Of a DNA stretch of 64,000 bases, positions 41,427 to 50,258 are shown piece by piece. Source of the stretch: Poriferisodalis sp965204195 (GTDB lineage: Bacteria; Actinomycetota; Acidimicrobiia; Acidimicrobiales; Poriferisodalaceae); NCBI RefSeq assembly GCF_965204195.1, contig NZ_OZ241975.1, positions 1,054,001 through 1,118,000 on the forward strand, read 5' to 3'. The translations under genes and the position numbers were made by a program. Numbering within the stretch: position 1 is the first letter of the stretch; the number at the start of each line of letters is the position of its first letter. The notes beneath the pieces are model-generated. The model saw nothing but the letters and a program-made list of their open reading frames with translations. It was not told the DNA's origin and did not search any database.

Positions 41427-43196
41427 GTGCACTCCGTGCTGCAGGTGCGCTGGCTCGGCAGGGTCGGCTTCCGCGAAGCGCTCGACTTGCAGCGGCGCCT
41501 GTGGGCCCGCAGCGCGGAGAACTACTTGCTGCTGCTCGAACACCACCACGTCTTCACTGCGGGCCCGAGCGCAGACGAGGCCAACCTGCTCGTCGATCCC
41601 GGCGAGGTCGGCGCCGACTGCGTCCGCATCGACCGCGGCGGCGACTTCACCTACCACGGTCCCGGCCAACTCGTCGGCTACCCGATCCTGACGCTGCCCG
41701 GTCGCCGCGGCGGGGGATTGGCGGAGACATCGGCGTACGTGTGCGATCTGGAACAGGTGCTCATCGATGCGCTGGCCGACCTGGGGCTGCCCGGCTGCGG
41801 GCGCTTGCGCGGGTACCCGGGAGTGTGGCTGGATCTTGAGGGCACGCCGCGCAAGATCGCCGCCATCGGCGTGCGTCTGAGCCGCGGCCGCACGATGCAC
41901 GGCTTCGCGCTCAATGTCGAGACGGATCTGTCGTGGTTCGAACGGATCATCCCGTGCGGCATCCGCGACCTCCGGCCGACGTCATTGCGAGCCGAGGGCT
42001 GCGCAGCGACCATGCGCGAGGTGGCCGATGCTGTGGTCCGCCGCGCGGCCGAGCGATGGGGCGGAGCCGGCTGCGAGCGCGCCGACGTGGCGTGGCGGCA
42101 CCGCCCGTCCGACCTCAGTGCCTTCAGCCGGGGCCTGGGACCGGGGCAACCCTCCGGCCCGGAATCGCCTGATTCTCGTCGTTCGCGAGATACAGCGCGT
42201 GCCGCGCTTGCCGGCAAAAGCACTGCGCGTGCAGACGGCACGCGCCGCGTTGCGGTGGCCGCGCCCCGCAGCCGTGCGCGCTTGGCCGAGGCCGGAGTCG
42301 ACGGCGGCTTGCACCTCGGCGAGCGGAAGCCGTCGTGGCTGCGTGCCGGGATGGACCTGAACGAGGACTATCTCCGGCTGCGCCGGGTGATGCGCCAGCA
42401 CGAACTGGTGACGGTGTGCGAGGAGGCCGGCTGCCCGAACATCTTCGAATGCTGGGGGGCAGGAACGGCCACGTTCATGCTCAACGGCGAACGATGCACA
42501 CGTGCTTGCGGCTTCTGTCTCGTGGACACTCGCCAACCGGCACCGCTCGACGCCGGCGAGCCACGCCGGGTCGCCGACGCGGTCGCCGAGATGGGGCTGG
42601 ATCATGCGGTGGTCACCGCTGTGGCCCGGGACGATCTTCCCGACGGCGGGGCCGCCGCATTCGCCGAGACCATCGCTGCCATCCGGGTTGAGTCGCCCGG
42701 CACGACTGTCGAGGTGCTCGTTCCCGACTTCGGCGGCGACGCTGCCTCGCTGCAGACCGTCCTCGACGCGAGCCCCGACATTCTGAATCACAACATCGAG
42801 ACCGTCGCCCGACTGCAGCGGGCGGTGCGGCCCTCGGCCGGTTACGCCCGCAGCCTCGCCCTGCTGGCGCGCAGCGCCTCGGCGGGGCACGTCACCAAGT
42901 CAGGCATCATCGTCGGCATGGGCGAGGACGACGCAGAGGTCGATCTCACGCTGGCCGACTTGGCAGCTGTCGGCGTGAGCATTGTCACGATCGGCCAGTA
43001 CCTGCGACCGACGAGCCATCACATTCCCGTCGCCCGCTGGGTGCCGCCCGAGTCGTTCGAACGTTGGCGGGCGGTAGGCACCGCGCTCGGCATCGACCAT
43101 GTCGAGTCGAGCCCGCTGACCCGTTCGAGCTATCACGCCGCCGAATCCGCCGCAGCCGTGGAGCTCAGCGCGCGGACCCGCTCGGTCCCCGCGTAG
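41427..43196 (+). CDS. lipB-lipA: LipB-LipA fusion: octanoyltransferase plus lipoyl synthase
   Basis: 589 aa in one uninterrupted frame from GTG 41427. Residues about 1-220 are LipB, which moves octanoyl from acyl carrier protein to the target lysine: HHHVFTAGP, IDRGGDFTYHGPGQLVGYPIL, the active-site Lys region PRKIAAIGVRLSRGRTMHGFALNV and the acyl-Cys in IIPCGI (about residue 177). A Ser/Arg/Pro-rich linker (about 225-285) follows. Residues about 290-589 are LipA, the radical-SAM enzyme that inserts two sulfurs: auxiliary cluster CEEAGCPNIFEC (C-x4-C-x5-C), radical-SAM CTRACGFC (C-x3-C-x2-C), VTAVARDDLPDGGA and the C-terminal RSSYHA with the Ser ligand. All catalytic residues are present in both halves, so a true bifunctional enzyme is likely. 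Confidence 0.93.
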   Translation: MHSVLQVRWLGRVGFREALDLQRRLWARSAENYLLLLEHHHVFTAGPSADEANLLVDPGEVGADCVRIDRGGDFTYHGPGQLVGYPILTLPGRRGGGLAETSAYVCDLEQVLIDALADLGLPGCGRLRGYPGVWLDLEGTPRKIAAIGVRLSRGRTMHGFALNVETDLSWFERIIPCGIRDLRPTSLRAEGCAATMREVADAVVRRAAERWGGAGCERADVAWRHRPSDLSAFSRGLGPGQPSGPESPDSRRSRDTARAALAGKSTARADGTRRVAVAAPRSRARLAEAGVDGGLHLGERKPSWLRAGMDLNEDYLRLRRVMRQHELVTVCEEAGCPNIFECWGAGTATFMLNGERCTRACGFCLVDTRQPAPLDAGEPRRVADAVAEMGLDHAVVTAVARDDLPDGGAAAFAETIAAIRVESPGTTVEVLVPDFGGDAASLQTVLDASPDILNHNIETVARLQRAVRPSAGYARSLALLARSASAGHVTKSGIIVGMGEDDAEVDLTLADLAAVGVSIVTIGQYLRPTSHHIPVARWVPPESFERWRAVGTALGIDHVESSPLTRSSYHAAESAAAVELSARTRSVPA

Positions 43197-43227
43197 CGCA
43201 CCCCGATCAGCGAGAGGCAGCGAGGCG

Positions 43228-44079
43228 ATGGCTGAGGGCGCACCGGTGGACGTGGCGACGGTGATGTGCCAGTGGGCCGCAGGGGGGCTGGCGTACCTGT
43301 GGGTGACCACGCGGCGGCGCGAAGTCGGGCTCGGCTACGGCTGGCTGCTGCGCTCGTTGTATGCCGTGATCGCCGCCATCGGAGCAGTCACCGGCTTCGT
43401 GTTCCAGCCGAACGCCGTGCGCGACGCGGCCTGCATTGCGATGGCGCTGTGCGCTGGTGCGACACTCGTGCGCTCGGCCGTGCCCAACGTGCCCGCAGGA
43501 GTTTTCGACGCGCCGACCGGAGATGCCGGCAGCGATGGCGGGGCAACGACCGGTTCCTCACCGACGAGGACGATCGAGGGCTTCGACCCGCGCTGGGACC
43601 TCGCAGCGCCTCTCGTGGGCCTGGTCGGGGTCATCGCTGCAGGACTCGGCGCGAGCGGCGACATCGCACCGGCGCTCCACCTCGCGCGTGTCGTTGTCGG
43701 CGCTGCGTTTCTGGGCGTAGTGAGCAATTCGATGCTGCTGGGCCACTGGTACCTCGTGCAGCCCGGTCTGCGCCGGGAGCCGTTGCGGGAGCTGGTGCGC
43801 CATCTCGGCGGCATCTGGCCGATCGAGGTGGGATTGCTGCTGCTGCCCACCGGCATGATCGCGGTGCTGACCGGCACCATCGACGACGGCTACGGCGGGT
43901 TGCTGGGCTGGTTCTGGATTGCATGCGCGGTCACCACCGTGGCGCTTGCGGCCGTTGCCATGGCGGCGTTGCGCGAACGCCAGTACGCGGCCGTCATGGC
44001 GGCCACCGGGCTGCTCTACCTGGCGATCCTCACCGGCTTCGGCACCGACCTCGTGGCCCGCCTCACCCTCGCCGGTTAG
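43228..44079 (+). CDS. Multi-pass integral membrane protein of unknown function
   Basis: 283 aa with about seven or eight hydrophobic helices, for example LLRSLYAVIAAIGAVTGFVF, ACIAMALCAGATLV, LVGLVGVIAAGLGASG, VVGAAFLGVVSNSMLLGHWY, EVGLLLLPTGMIAVLTG, WIACAVTTVALAAVAMAAL and AATGLLYLAILTGFG. A Gly/Ser/Thr-rich loop (about 90-115) lies between the third and fourth. SNSMLLGHWYLVQPGL is a distinctive segment. No enzymatic motif is recognisable. It follows lipB-lipA by 31 bp and may share its transcript. Confidence 0.75.
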   Translation: MAEGAPVDVATVMCQWAAGGLAYLWVTTRRREVGLGYGWLLRSLYAVIAAIGAVTGFVFQPNAVRDAACIAMALCAGATLVRSAVPNVPAGVFDAPTGDAGSDGGATTGSSPTRTIEGFDPRWDLAAPLVGLVGVIAAGLGASGDIAPALHLARVVVGAAFLGVVSNSMLLGHWYLVQPGLRREPLRELVRHLGGIWPIEVGLLLLPTGMIAVLTGTIDDGYGGLLGWFWIACAVTTVALAAVAMAALRERQYAAVMAATGLLYLAILTGFGTDLVARLTLAG

Positions 44080-44100
44080 CTCTGTTCAGCGGCTGGACAG

Positions 44101-44925
44101 TCAGGTGCCCGTCCATTCGGGCGGGCGCTTCTCGGCGAAGGCCCGCCCGCCTTCCTTGGCGTCTTCGCTGTCGCCCACGATCTTGCGGATCGACTCGCCC
44201 ATGCGCAGGGCCTCGGTCCAGCCCATGCGCTGGCTGCGCCACGCCACTTCCTTCACGGCCCGAACGGCAAGGGGCGCTCCCTGGCACAGGCGCTCGGCCA
44301 GAGTGCGAGCTTCGTCCATGAGCGTGTCGTGCGGCACGACCTTCCACGCGAGCCCCATCTCGTGCGCTTGGGTTGCGTCGAAGTTCTCGCCGGTCAGCAG
44401 GATCTCCATGGCGTTCGCCCAACCGATCTTGTGCGGCATCCGCATGGAGCCCACGATGGTCGGCACACCGATCCTCACCTCGGGCATGCCGAAGATGGCA
44501 CGGTCAGACGCAATGAGAAAGTCCGCCACCAGGGCCCCGGTGAGCCCGTAGCCGATGCACGCGCCGTTGATGGCCGCAATGATCGGCTTGTACAGCTCAA
44601 GGCCGCTCTCGAGGCTGTTGATGGTGGGGATCTCGAAGTACGACCCCGACCAGATTCCCGCCGAGCCCCGCGTCGGATCGCGCAGGTCGGCGCCGGCGCA
44701 GAACGCTCGGCCCTCCCCGGTCATGATGGCCACCCACGCGTCAGAGTTGTTGTAGAACTCCATCCACGCGGCGTTCAGGCACTGCCGCATGTCGCCGTTG
44801 ATGGCGTTCATTGCCTCGGGCCGGTTGTAGGTGATCGTGGCGACGTGCCCGTCGAGCTGGTACGTCGCCGCTGCGTCGGGGTCGGAGATGTCGGGCACGG
44901 GGCCCTTGTAGGAGGGATCGGTCAT
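44101..44925 (-). CDS. Enoyl-CoA hydratase/isomerase family protein
   Basis: 274 aa from ATG 44925; TAGAAC lies 7 nt upstream of the start, consistent with a leaderless transcript. Crotonase fold: VATITYNRPEAMNAINGDM, the oxyanion-hole region EGRAFCAGADLRDP, PIIAAINGACIGYGLTGALVADFLIAS, and FGMPEVRIGVPTIVGSMRMP, then the C-terminal helices. Crotonases use a glutamate or related residue near the AINGAC and EVRIG motifs, which are present in part. It hydrates or isomerises enoyl-CoA, substrate unknown. Divergent from the HpaB-family gene. Confidence 0.9.
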   Translation of the reverse strand: MTDPSYKGPVPDISDPDAAATYQLDGHVATITYNRPEAMNAINGDMRQCLNAAWMEFYNNSDAWVAIMTGEGRAFCAGADLRDPTRGSAGIWSGSYFEIPTINSLESGLELYKPIIAAINGACIGYGLTGALVADFLIASDRAIFGMPEVRIGVPTIVGSMRMPHKIGWANAMEILLTGENFDATQAHEMGLAWKVVPHDTLMDEARTLAERLCQGAPLAVRAVKEVAWRSQRMGWTEALRMGESIRKIVGDSEDAKEGGRAFAEKRPPEWTGT

Positions 44926-45041
44926 GGGTGCCGTTCTAGCGCACCGGCCCCTGCAGTCACCTCCGACCCCGGCCGGTTCCACCGCGCGCCACTAGCGTGA
45001 CTGCCGCTCGCACGGCAACTGTGACAAATGGGGAGCTCACG

Positions 45042-46427
45042 ATGCGCACCGGCCAGCAGTACAAGGAATCGCTCGCAGACGGACGCCTGACGTACTTCGA
45101 GGGCAAGCAGATCGACGACCTGGAGACACACCCGATCCTCGGCCAGACGGTGGACGCCACGGCCGCGGGCTATGACCGCTTCTACGACCCGGCACCCGAG
45201 GCCATGTCGCCGCTGATGACCGTGCCGCGCAGCGCGGACGACCTGCGCGAGATGATCCCCATGCTGCATTCGGCCGGGATGATGGCCCATGTCACCTACA
45301 CGTCCATCCAAACGCTGAAGACCGCCGCAGGCCGCATGGTCGACTCCAAGCCCGACTACATCGAGCGGATGGACGCCTTCATCCGCGAGGCGCAGCGCGA
45401 TGACGTGCGCATCACCCAGTGCATCACCGACGCCAAGGGCGACCGCAGCCGGCCGCCTGCCCGCCAGGACGACCTCGACTCCTATGTGCGCGTCGTGGAT
45501 CGCCAGCGCGACGGCGTGGTGATCCGCGGCGCCAAGCTCCACATCACCGGCGCCTCGTTCGGCCACGAACTGCTCACCATTCCCACCAAGGCCATGAAGG
45601 CCGGCGAGGAGGATTGGTCGATCGGCTGCTCGGTGCCGGTGAACGCCCCCGGCGTCAAGATCATCAACACCACCTACGCGCCCCGCCATGAGGATCCCCG
45701 GGCGTTCCCCGTGTCGGGCGAGCACCACTATCCCGAAGGTTTCGTGATCTTCGACGACGTGTTCGTGCCCCACGAGCGCGTCTTCCTCGACGGCGAGACG
45801 CACTATGCCGCCGTGTTCGCCCATGCGCTGGGACTGTGGGAACGCCTCGGCGGGCTGTCGGCCTTCGTGGAGGAAGCCGACCAGCTCGTCGGTTTGGCCC
45901 AGCTCGTGGCCGAGGCCAACGGCACGGCGGGGATCGGCCACGTCAAGGAGAAGATCTCCGAGTTGATCATCCACGCGACGCTCATCCGAGCGGCGCTGGA
46001 AGCTGCCATTGCTCACTGCTCGATCGGGCCCGAGGGTGCGGCGTTTCCTAACGAGCTCTACACCAACGCCGGCAAGTTCCAGGCGGCGGCGAACTACAGC
46101 GCCATGGTGCGGCACCTCCATGACATCGCCGGCGGTGCCGTGCTTACGTCGCCGGTGCCGGCCGATTTCGAGAATCCCGATGTCGGCGCGCTGGCCCGCA
46201 AGTACATGTCCACTCGCAACGACGTTGACGGCGAGTACCGGGCACGACTGATGCACACCATTCGCGACCTCACAGCCGACTCCTACGGCGGCTGGAAGTT
46301 CGTGACCAATTTGCAAGCCGGGGGCGGCCTCTATGCCCAGCGCATCGTCACCCGCAAGCACTACGACCTCGATGCCGCCAAGCAGAAGGCGCTGGCCGTT
46401 GCGGGTCTCGCCGAAGCGGATCACTAG
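45042..46427 (+). CDS. 4-hydroxyphenylacetate 3-hydroxylase / 4-hydroxybutyryl-CoA dehydratase family flavoprotein
   Basis: 461 aa from ATG 45042, which has GGGGAG 6 nt upstream; the GTG at 44997 is an alternative. The fold is acyl-CoA-dehydrogenase-like with FAD: RLTYFEGKQIDDLETHP, CITDAKGDRSRPPARQDDLD, VVIRGAKLHITGASFGHEL, VIFDDVFVPHERVFLDGE and HVKEKISELIIHATLIRAAL. The nearest pattern is the AbfD/HpaB group. From memory, AbfD binds a [4Fe-4S] cluster with three Cys and one His; all four positions are non-ligands here (Thr, Ile, Leu, Leu), so dehydratase chemistry is unlikely. A flavin-dependent hydroxylase or a different isomerase is more plausible. Confidence 0.75.
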   Translation: MRTGQQYKESLADGRLTYFEGKQIDDLETHPILGQTVDATAAGYDRFYDPAPEAMSPLMTVPRSADDLREMIPMLHSAGMMAHVTYTSIQTLKTAAGRMVDSKPDYIERMDAFIREAQRDDVRITQCITDAKGDRSRPPARQDDLDSYVRVVDRQRDGVVIRGAKLHITGASFGHELLTIPTKAMKAGEEDWSIGCSVPVNAPGVKIINTTYAPRHEDPRAFPVSGEHHYPEGFVIFDDVFVPHERVFLDGETHYAAVFAHALGLWERLGGLSAFVEEADQLVGLAQLVAEANGTAGIGHVKEKISELIIHATLIRAALEAAIAHCSIGPEGAAFPNELYTNAGKFQAAANYSAMVRHLHDIAGGAVLTSPVPADFENPDVGALARKYMSTRNDVDGEYRARLMHTIRDLTADSYGGWKFVTNLQAGGGLYAQRIVTRKHYDLDAAKQKALAVAGLAEADH

Positions 46428-46470
46428 CCACCGATCTCGCCCCATGACGGCTGCCAGCCGCCCAATGGTT

Positions 46471-46476
46471 TAGTTT
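46471..46476 (+). promoter_or_regulatory. Putative -10 box (TAGTTT) for the four-gene ABC operon
   Basis: TAGTTT ends 6 nt before GTG 46483, with no ribosome-binding site between, again the leaderless arrangement. Confidence 0.4.
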
Positions 46477-46482
46477 GAGCGC

Positions 46483-47430
46483 GTGAACGACGCTGCCACT
46501 GCCGAGACAGTGCTCGTCTCCACGGCAGCGTTGACACAGCGGTTCGGATCGACGGTCGCGCTCGACACGCTCGACATTCAGATGCGGCCCGGCGTGACCG
46601 GACTGGTCGGGGCGAACGGCGCCGGCAAGACCACGCTGCTCAGCGCACTGCTCGGCCTGCGTCAGCCGACTTCGGGCTCCGCGAGGGTGCTGGGGCTCGA
46701 CCCCCGCAGCCAAGGCGCCGCCTTGCGGGCAAGGGTGGGGTTCGCTCCCGAGCGTGACGTGCTGCCCGACGAGATGCGGGCCGTCGACTTCGTGCGCCAT
46801 CTGGCACAGGTGCGAGGGCTGCCCCGCAGCGAGGCCCGCACCCGCGCGTCGGACAGCCTGTGGCTGGTCGGGCTGGGCGAGGAGCGCACCCGCACGCTTG
46901 GCACCATGTCCACCGGTCAGCGCCAGCGCGTCAAGCTGGCGCAGGCCGTCGCCTCAGACCCCGAGCTGGTGCTGCTGGACGAGCCGACCTCGGGGCTCGA
47001 CCCCACCCAGCGCAGCGAGATGCTCACGCTCATCGGTGAGATCAGCAGCGAGCACTCGGTCAGCGTGGTGCTGTCGTCGCACCTGCTCGAGGAGGTCGAA
47101 CGGGTCTGCGACCACATTGTGGCCCTCGACGCAGGGCGCCTGGTGGCCGACGGCCCGATCGCCGAACTCGTCGGCGACGGCGAGGGCATCACGCTGGAGC
47201 TGGTCGACATCGCTGAGCCCGCAGGGACCGTCGACGCGGTCGAGAGCGCGCTGCGTGGTGCTGGCCTCGACGTGGAGCGCACTGGCACCACGTTGCGACT
47301 CAGCGGCGTCGACACCGATGAGCTGAGCGATCGGACCCGCGACGCAGTTGCCCAAGCAGGGGCGCGCATCCGGCGCCTTGAGGCCCGGCGGCGCACGCTG
47401 GCTGACCTGTTCGAAGCGTCGTCGACATGA
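46483..47430 (+). CDS. ABC transporter ATP-binding protein (first of two)
   Basis: 315 aa. Walker A GANGAGKTT, Q-loop region VGFAPERDVLPD, ABC signature LGTMSTGQRQRVKLAQ, Walker B LVLLDEPTSGLDP and switch His in VVLSSHLLEEVE. The C-terminal 90 residues resemble DrrA/CcmA-like extensions. First of four genes (ATPase, permease, ATPase, permease) joined by 4-bp overlaps to 50217, which implies one operon. Substrate unknown. Confidence 0.92.
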   Translation: MNDAATAETVLVSTAALTQRFGSTVALDTLDIQMRPGVTGLVGANGAGKTTLLSALLGLRQPTSGSARVLGLDPRSQGAALRARVGFAPERDVLPDEMRAVDFVRHLAQVRGLPRSEARTRASDSLWLVGLGEERTRTLGTMSTGQRQRVKLAQAVASDPELVLLDEPTSGLDPTQRSEMLTLIGEISSEHSVSVVLSSHLLEEVERVCDHIVALDAGRLVADGPIAELVGDGEGITLELVDIAEPAGTVDAVESALRGAGLDVERTGTTLRLSGVDTDELSDRTRDAVAQAGARIRRLEARRRTLADLFEASST

Positions 47431-48407
47431 CTGACAGGGGCGACCCAAGTGCCGACGTGAGCTCTGTCAGGGACGCCGCCATGCCGGCGACGCAAGCCGG
47501 CGACGACGCCGCGCAGATTCTCGACCAGCGCTACCGCTCCTACAGCGGCACTCGGCACGGGCTCGCCGGCGCCATGCGCGCAGTGATCGTCTCGTCGACG
47601 CGGTTCACGCTCGGGCTGGGGCGCCCCGCTAGGCACAAGTTCCTGCCGTGGCTGGCTGTCGTGATCGCCCTCGTGCCAGCGATCGTGCTCGTCGGTTGGG
47701 CGACGGTGTTCGACAGCGACCTCATCTCCAGCCAGATCCTGCCCGACTATCACGAGTACTACAGCTGGATCCAGGCGGCGCTGTTCTTCTACTGCGGCAT
47801 CGTGGTGCCCGAGATCCTCGTCGCCGATCGGCGCAACGGGATGCTGCCGCTCTACCTGTCGACGCCGCTGCGGCCGTGGAGCTACCTCGCCTCCAAGGCT
47901 GCCGCGGTGGTTGCGACGCTGGCGGTCATCACCGTCGGACCGCTGCTGTTCCTGCTGGTGGCCTACACCATCGAAGGATCCGGACCTGACGGACCCGTCG
48001 ATTGGGCCATTGTGCTGGTCCGCATCTTGGTGGCCGGTGTTGCCATCGCAGCCACCATCACCGCGGCGAGCCTGGCCATCTCGAGCCTGACCGACCGGCG
48101 GGCGTTTGCGGTGATCGGCGTGATCCTGCTCCTGCTGGGCAGCAATCTCGTGACCAGCGTGCTCGTCGAAGTCGCCGAAGTCGACCCGCACCTGTATGGG
48201 TTCAATCTTGGCGAAATCGGCGCTGCCTTGAAGGACCGGATTTTTGGTGTCGGACCGCCCTCGACGCTCGGTGAGAGTGAAGGGCCGCCGAGCACGCGCA
48301 TCAGCGAGCTGTCGACGCTCTTCGTCCTCGCGGCCAACGCTGCTTGGGTCATCGCAGGAGGGGCAGTGGTGTGGTGGCGCTACCGCCGGATCGTGGTGAG
48401 CCGATGA
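47427..48407 (+). CDS. ABC transporter permease (first of two)
   Basis: 326 aa, ABC-2-like permease. Helices include FLPWLAVVIALVPAIVLVGW, AALFFYCGIVVPEILV, YLASKAAAVVATLAVITVG with LLFLLVAYTI, ILVAGVAIAATITAASLAI, AVIGVILLLLGSNLVTS and LFVLAANAAWVIAGGAVVW. The motif RNGMLPLYLSTPLRPWSYLASK after the second helix is typical of ABC-2 permeases that shift between open states. The N-terminal about 50 residues are cytoplasmic. Start and stop both overlap neighbours by 4 bp. Confidence 0.88.
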   Translation: MTDRGDPSADVSSVRDAAMPATQAGDDAAQILDQRYRSYSGTRHGLAGAMRAVIVSSTRFTLGLGRPARHKFLPWLAVVIALVPAIVLVGWATVFDSDLISSQILPDYHEYYSWIQAALFFYCGIVVPEILVADRRNGMLPLYLSTPLRPWSYLASKAAAVVATLAVITVGPLLFLLVAYTIEGSGPDGPVDWAIVLVRILVAGVAIAATITAASLAISSLTDRRAFAVIGVILLLLGSNLVTSVLVEVAEVDPHLYGFNLGEIGAALKDRIFGVGPPSTLGESEGPPSTRISELSTLFVLAANAAWVIAGGAVVWWRYRRIVVSR

Positions 48408-49435
48408 GCGCTCGCCCCAACCCGGTACCGGCCCCCGCGCCGGGTGCGCAGACCGGTCCCGGCCCATCCGCCGCCCGTTCCGCCGGCGCCTCGGCGGCCG
48501 GACGCAATGGCACTGCACCGGTCGGCATGATCGAGGTGCACGGCGTGTCGAAGTTTTTCGGCGATGTGGTTGCCGTGTCCGACGTGACCTTCGCCGTCCG
48601 TGCCGGTGTCACTGCGCTGCTCGGGCCCAACGGTGCAGGCAAGTCGACGCTGTTCCGCATGATGTGCGGGCTGATTCCGCCGTCGCGGGGAACGGTGCGC
48701 GTGCTGGGCGCTGACGCCCGCACCGACCGGGATGTGCGCGGCCGGATCGGGCTGTCACCGCAGCAGGACGCCCTGTTCGACCGGCTCGACGCGCTCGAAT
48801 TCGTGACGATCGCAGCCGCCACGCAAGGTGTGGCGGATCCCGAGGCGGCGGGGAGACACGCTCTGGGCATCGTCGAACTCGACCCCGACGATCATCGGCC
48901 GGTGTCGGGCTATTCCAAGGGCATGCGCCAGCGCACGAAGCTGGCCGCCGCCCTCGTCCACGATCCCGAGGTGCTGATTCTCGACGAGCCCCTCAACGGA
49001 CTCGATCCCGTTCAGCGACGCCGCATGATCGAGTTGCTCGAGGATCTCGGCGCGCAAGGGCGCTGCGTACTTGTGTCGTCTCATGTACTCGAGGAGGTCG
49101 CCCGGCTCGGATCGCGAATTCTGGTGATCGCCCAGGGACGCCTCGTCGCCAGCGGCGACTACCGCGAACTCCGCGAGCTGATGGACGACCGCCCGCATCG
49201 CATCAGCATCGAGGCCGACAAGCCCCGCGAGCTCGCCGCGGCACTGGTCACCTCGGGCACCGCGGTCGGGGTGCGCATCGAGGGCGATGTCGTGGTGGCG
49301 GACACAATGGAGGTGGATCGCCTGGGACGTGAGATCGCGCCGTTGGCGAAGGACTTGGGCGCCCGATTGCGACAGGTCGTCCCGCTCGACGAAGACCTCG
49401 AATCGGTCTTCCGCTACCTGGTGGAACGACGATGA
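48404..49435 (+). CDS. ABC transporter ATP-binding protein (second of two)
   Basis: 343 aa from ATG 48404 in the ATGA overlap. An Ala/Pro/Gly-rich N-terminal 40 residues precedes MIEVHGVSKFFGDVVAVSDV. Walker A GPNGAGKST, signature YSKGMRQRTKLA, Walker B VLILDEPLNGLDP and switch LVSSHVLEEVARL are all intact. The C-terminal domain is of the DrrA type. It likely pairs with the next permease. Distinct in sequence from the first ATPase of the operon. Confidence 0.91.
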   Translation: MSARPNPVPAPAPGAQTGPGPSAARSAGASAAGRNGTAPVGMIEVHGVSKFFGDVVAVSDVTFAVRAGVTALLGPNGAGKSTLFRMMCGLIPPSRGTVRVLGADARTDRDVRGRIGLSPQQDALFDRLDALEFVTIAAATQGVADPEAAGRHALGIVELDPDDHRPVSGYSKGMRQRTKLAAALVHDPEVLILDEPLNGLDPVQRRRMIELLEDLGAQGRCVLVSSHVLEEVARLGSRILVIAQGRLVASGDYRELRELMDDRPHRISIEADKPRELAAALVTSGTAVGVRIEGDVVVADTMEVDRLGREIAPLAKDLGARLRQVVPLDEDLESVFRYLVERR

Positions 49436-50217
49436 ACGCAGCGCTCGACGCACAGCGGCACCGTGTCGGCGCTCTGCGAACGACGGCGCTGTGCTACCGG
49501 GTTCTCATCCGCCAGATCTTCTCCGTCGGCCGCCTGGTGGCGCTCGGCGCGCTCGGCGCCGTCATGGTCGTGGTCGGCTGGGTGGTGGGCAACTCAGCGA
49601 ACGGCGGGGGCTCGGCCAACGCCGGGGCGCTGTTCGACGGCGCCAGCTATGCCGACGGCTTCGGCCTGATCATCATCGTGCCGATCGTCTCGCTGGTCTT
49701 CGCCGCAGCCTCCTTGGGCGATGTCCGCGACGACGGCACGCTCGTGTACCTGTGGCTGCGTCCCATGGGCCGCGCTCCGCTCGTGGTGGCTGCGGCGGCT
49801 GCGGCCGTTACGGTCTCGCTGCCGCTGTGCGTCATCCCGACCACGCTGGGTGGCTGGTTCGCGACTGACCTCGTTGCAGATTCAGGAGGCGTCGCGCTTG
49901 GGGCGCTGGCTGCCGCGGCGCTGGGGACCGTCGCCTACTCGTGCCTGTTCGTGCTGCTGGGCTTGCTGTTCCGCAAAGCTGTTCTGTGGGGGATCGCCTA
50001 CGTGCTGCTGTGGGAGGGCCTGGCGGTGGGTCTCGGCGACTTTGCCGAGCGCCTGTCGCTGCGCGGGTATGCCCGCTCGCTGCTCTCACGGATCGCCGAT
50101 GTCGATCTCGGCTTCACCACCTACGGGCTCATCACCGCCGTCGTCGTGCTGGCCAGCGTCTCAGCCGTCAGCCTCGCCCTCGCCGCCATACGCCTCGCCC
50201 GCCTCAACGTCGACTGA
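49432..50217 (+). CDS. ABC transporter permease (second of two)
   Basis: 261 aa with about six helices: LVALGALGAVMVVVGWVVG, ADGFGLIIIVPIVSLVFAAASLG, PLVVAAAAAAVTVSLPLCVIP, GGVALGALAAAALGTVAYSCLFVLLG and the last near the C-terminus (LITAVVVLASVSAVSLALAAI). DVRDDGTLVYLWLRPMGRAPLV resembles the ABC-2 element after the second helix. Last gene of the ABC operon; its stop overlaps nothing and a glycosyltransferase follows 41 bp later. Confidence 0.86.
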   Translation: MNAALDAQRHRVGALRTTALCYRVLIRQIFSVGRLVALGALGAVMVVVGWVVGNSANGGGSANAGALFDGASYADGFGLIIIVPIVSLVFAAASLGDVRDDGTLVYLWLRPMGRAPLVVAAAAAAVTVSLPLCVIPTTLGGWFATDLVADSGGVALGALAAAALGTVAYSCLFVLLGLLFRKAVLWGIAYVLLWEGLAVGLGDFAERLSLRGYARSLLSRIADVDLGFTTYGLITAVVVLASVSAVSLALAAIRLARLNVD

Positions 50218-50258
50218 CCTGTCGCCTCCGCCGCGAGCGCGCCCGACACAATGGGCGG

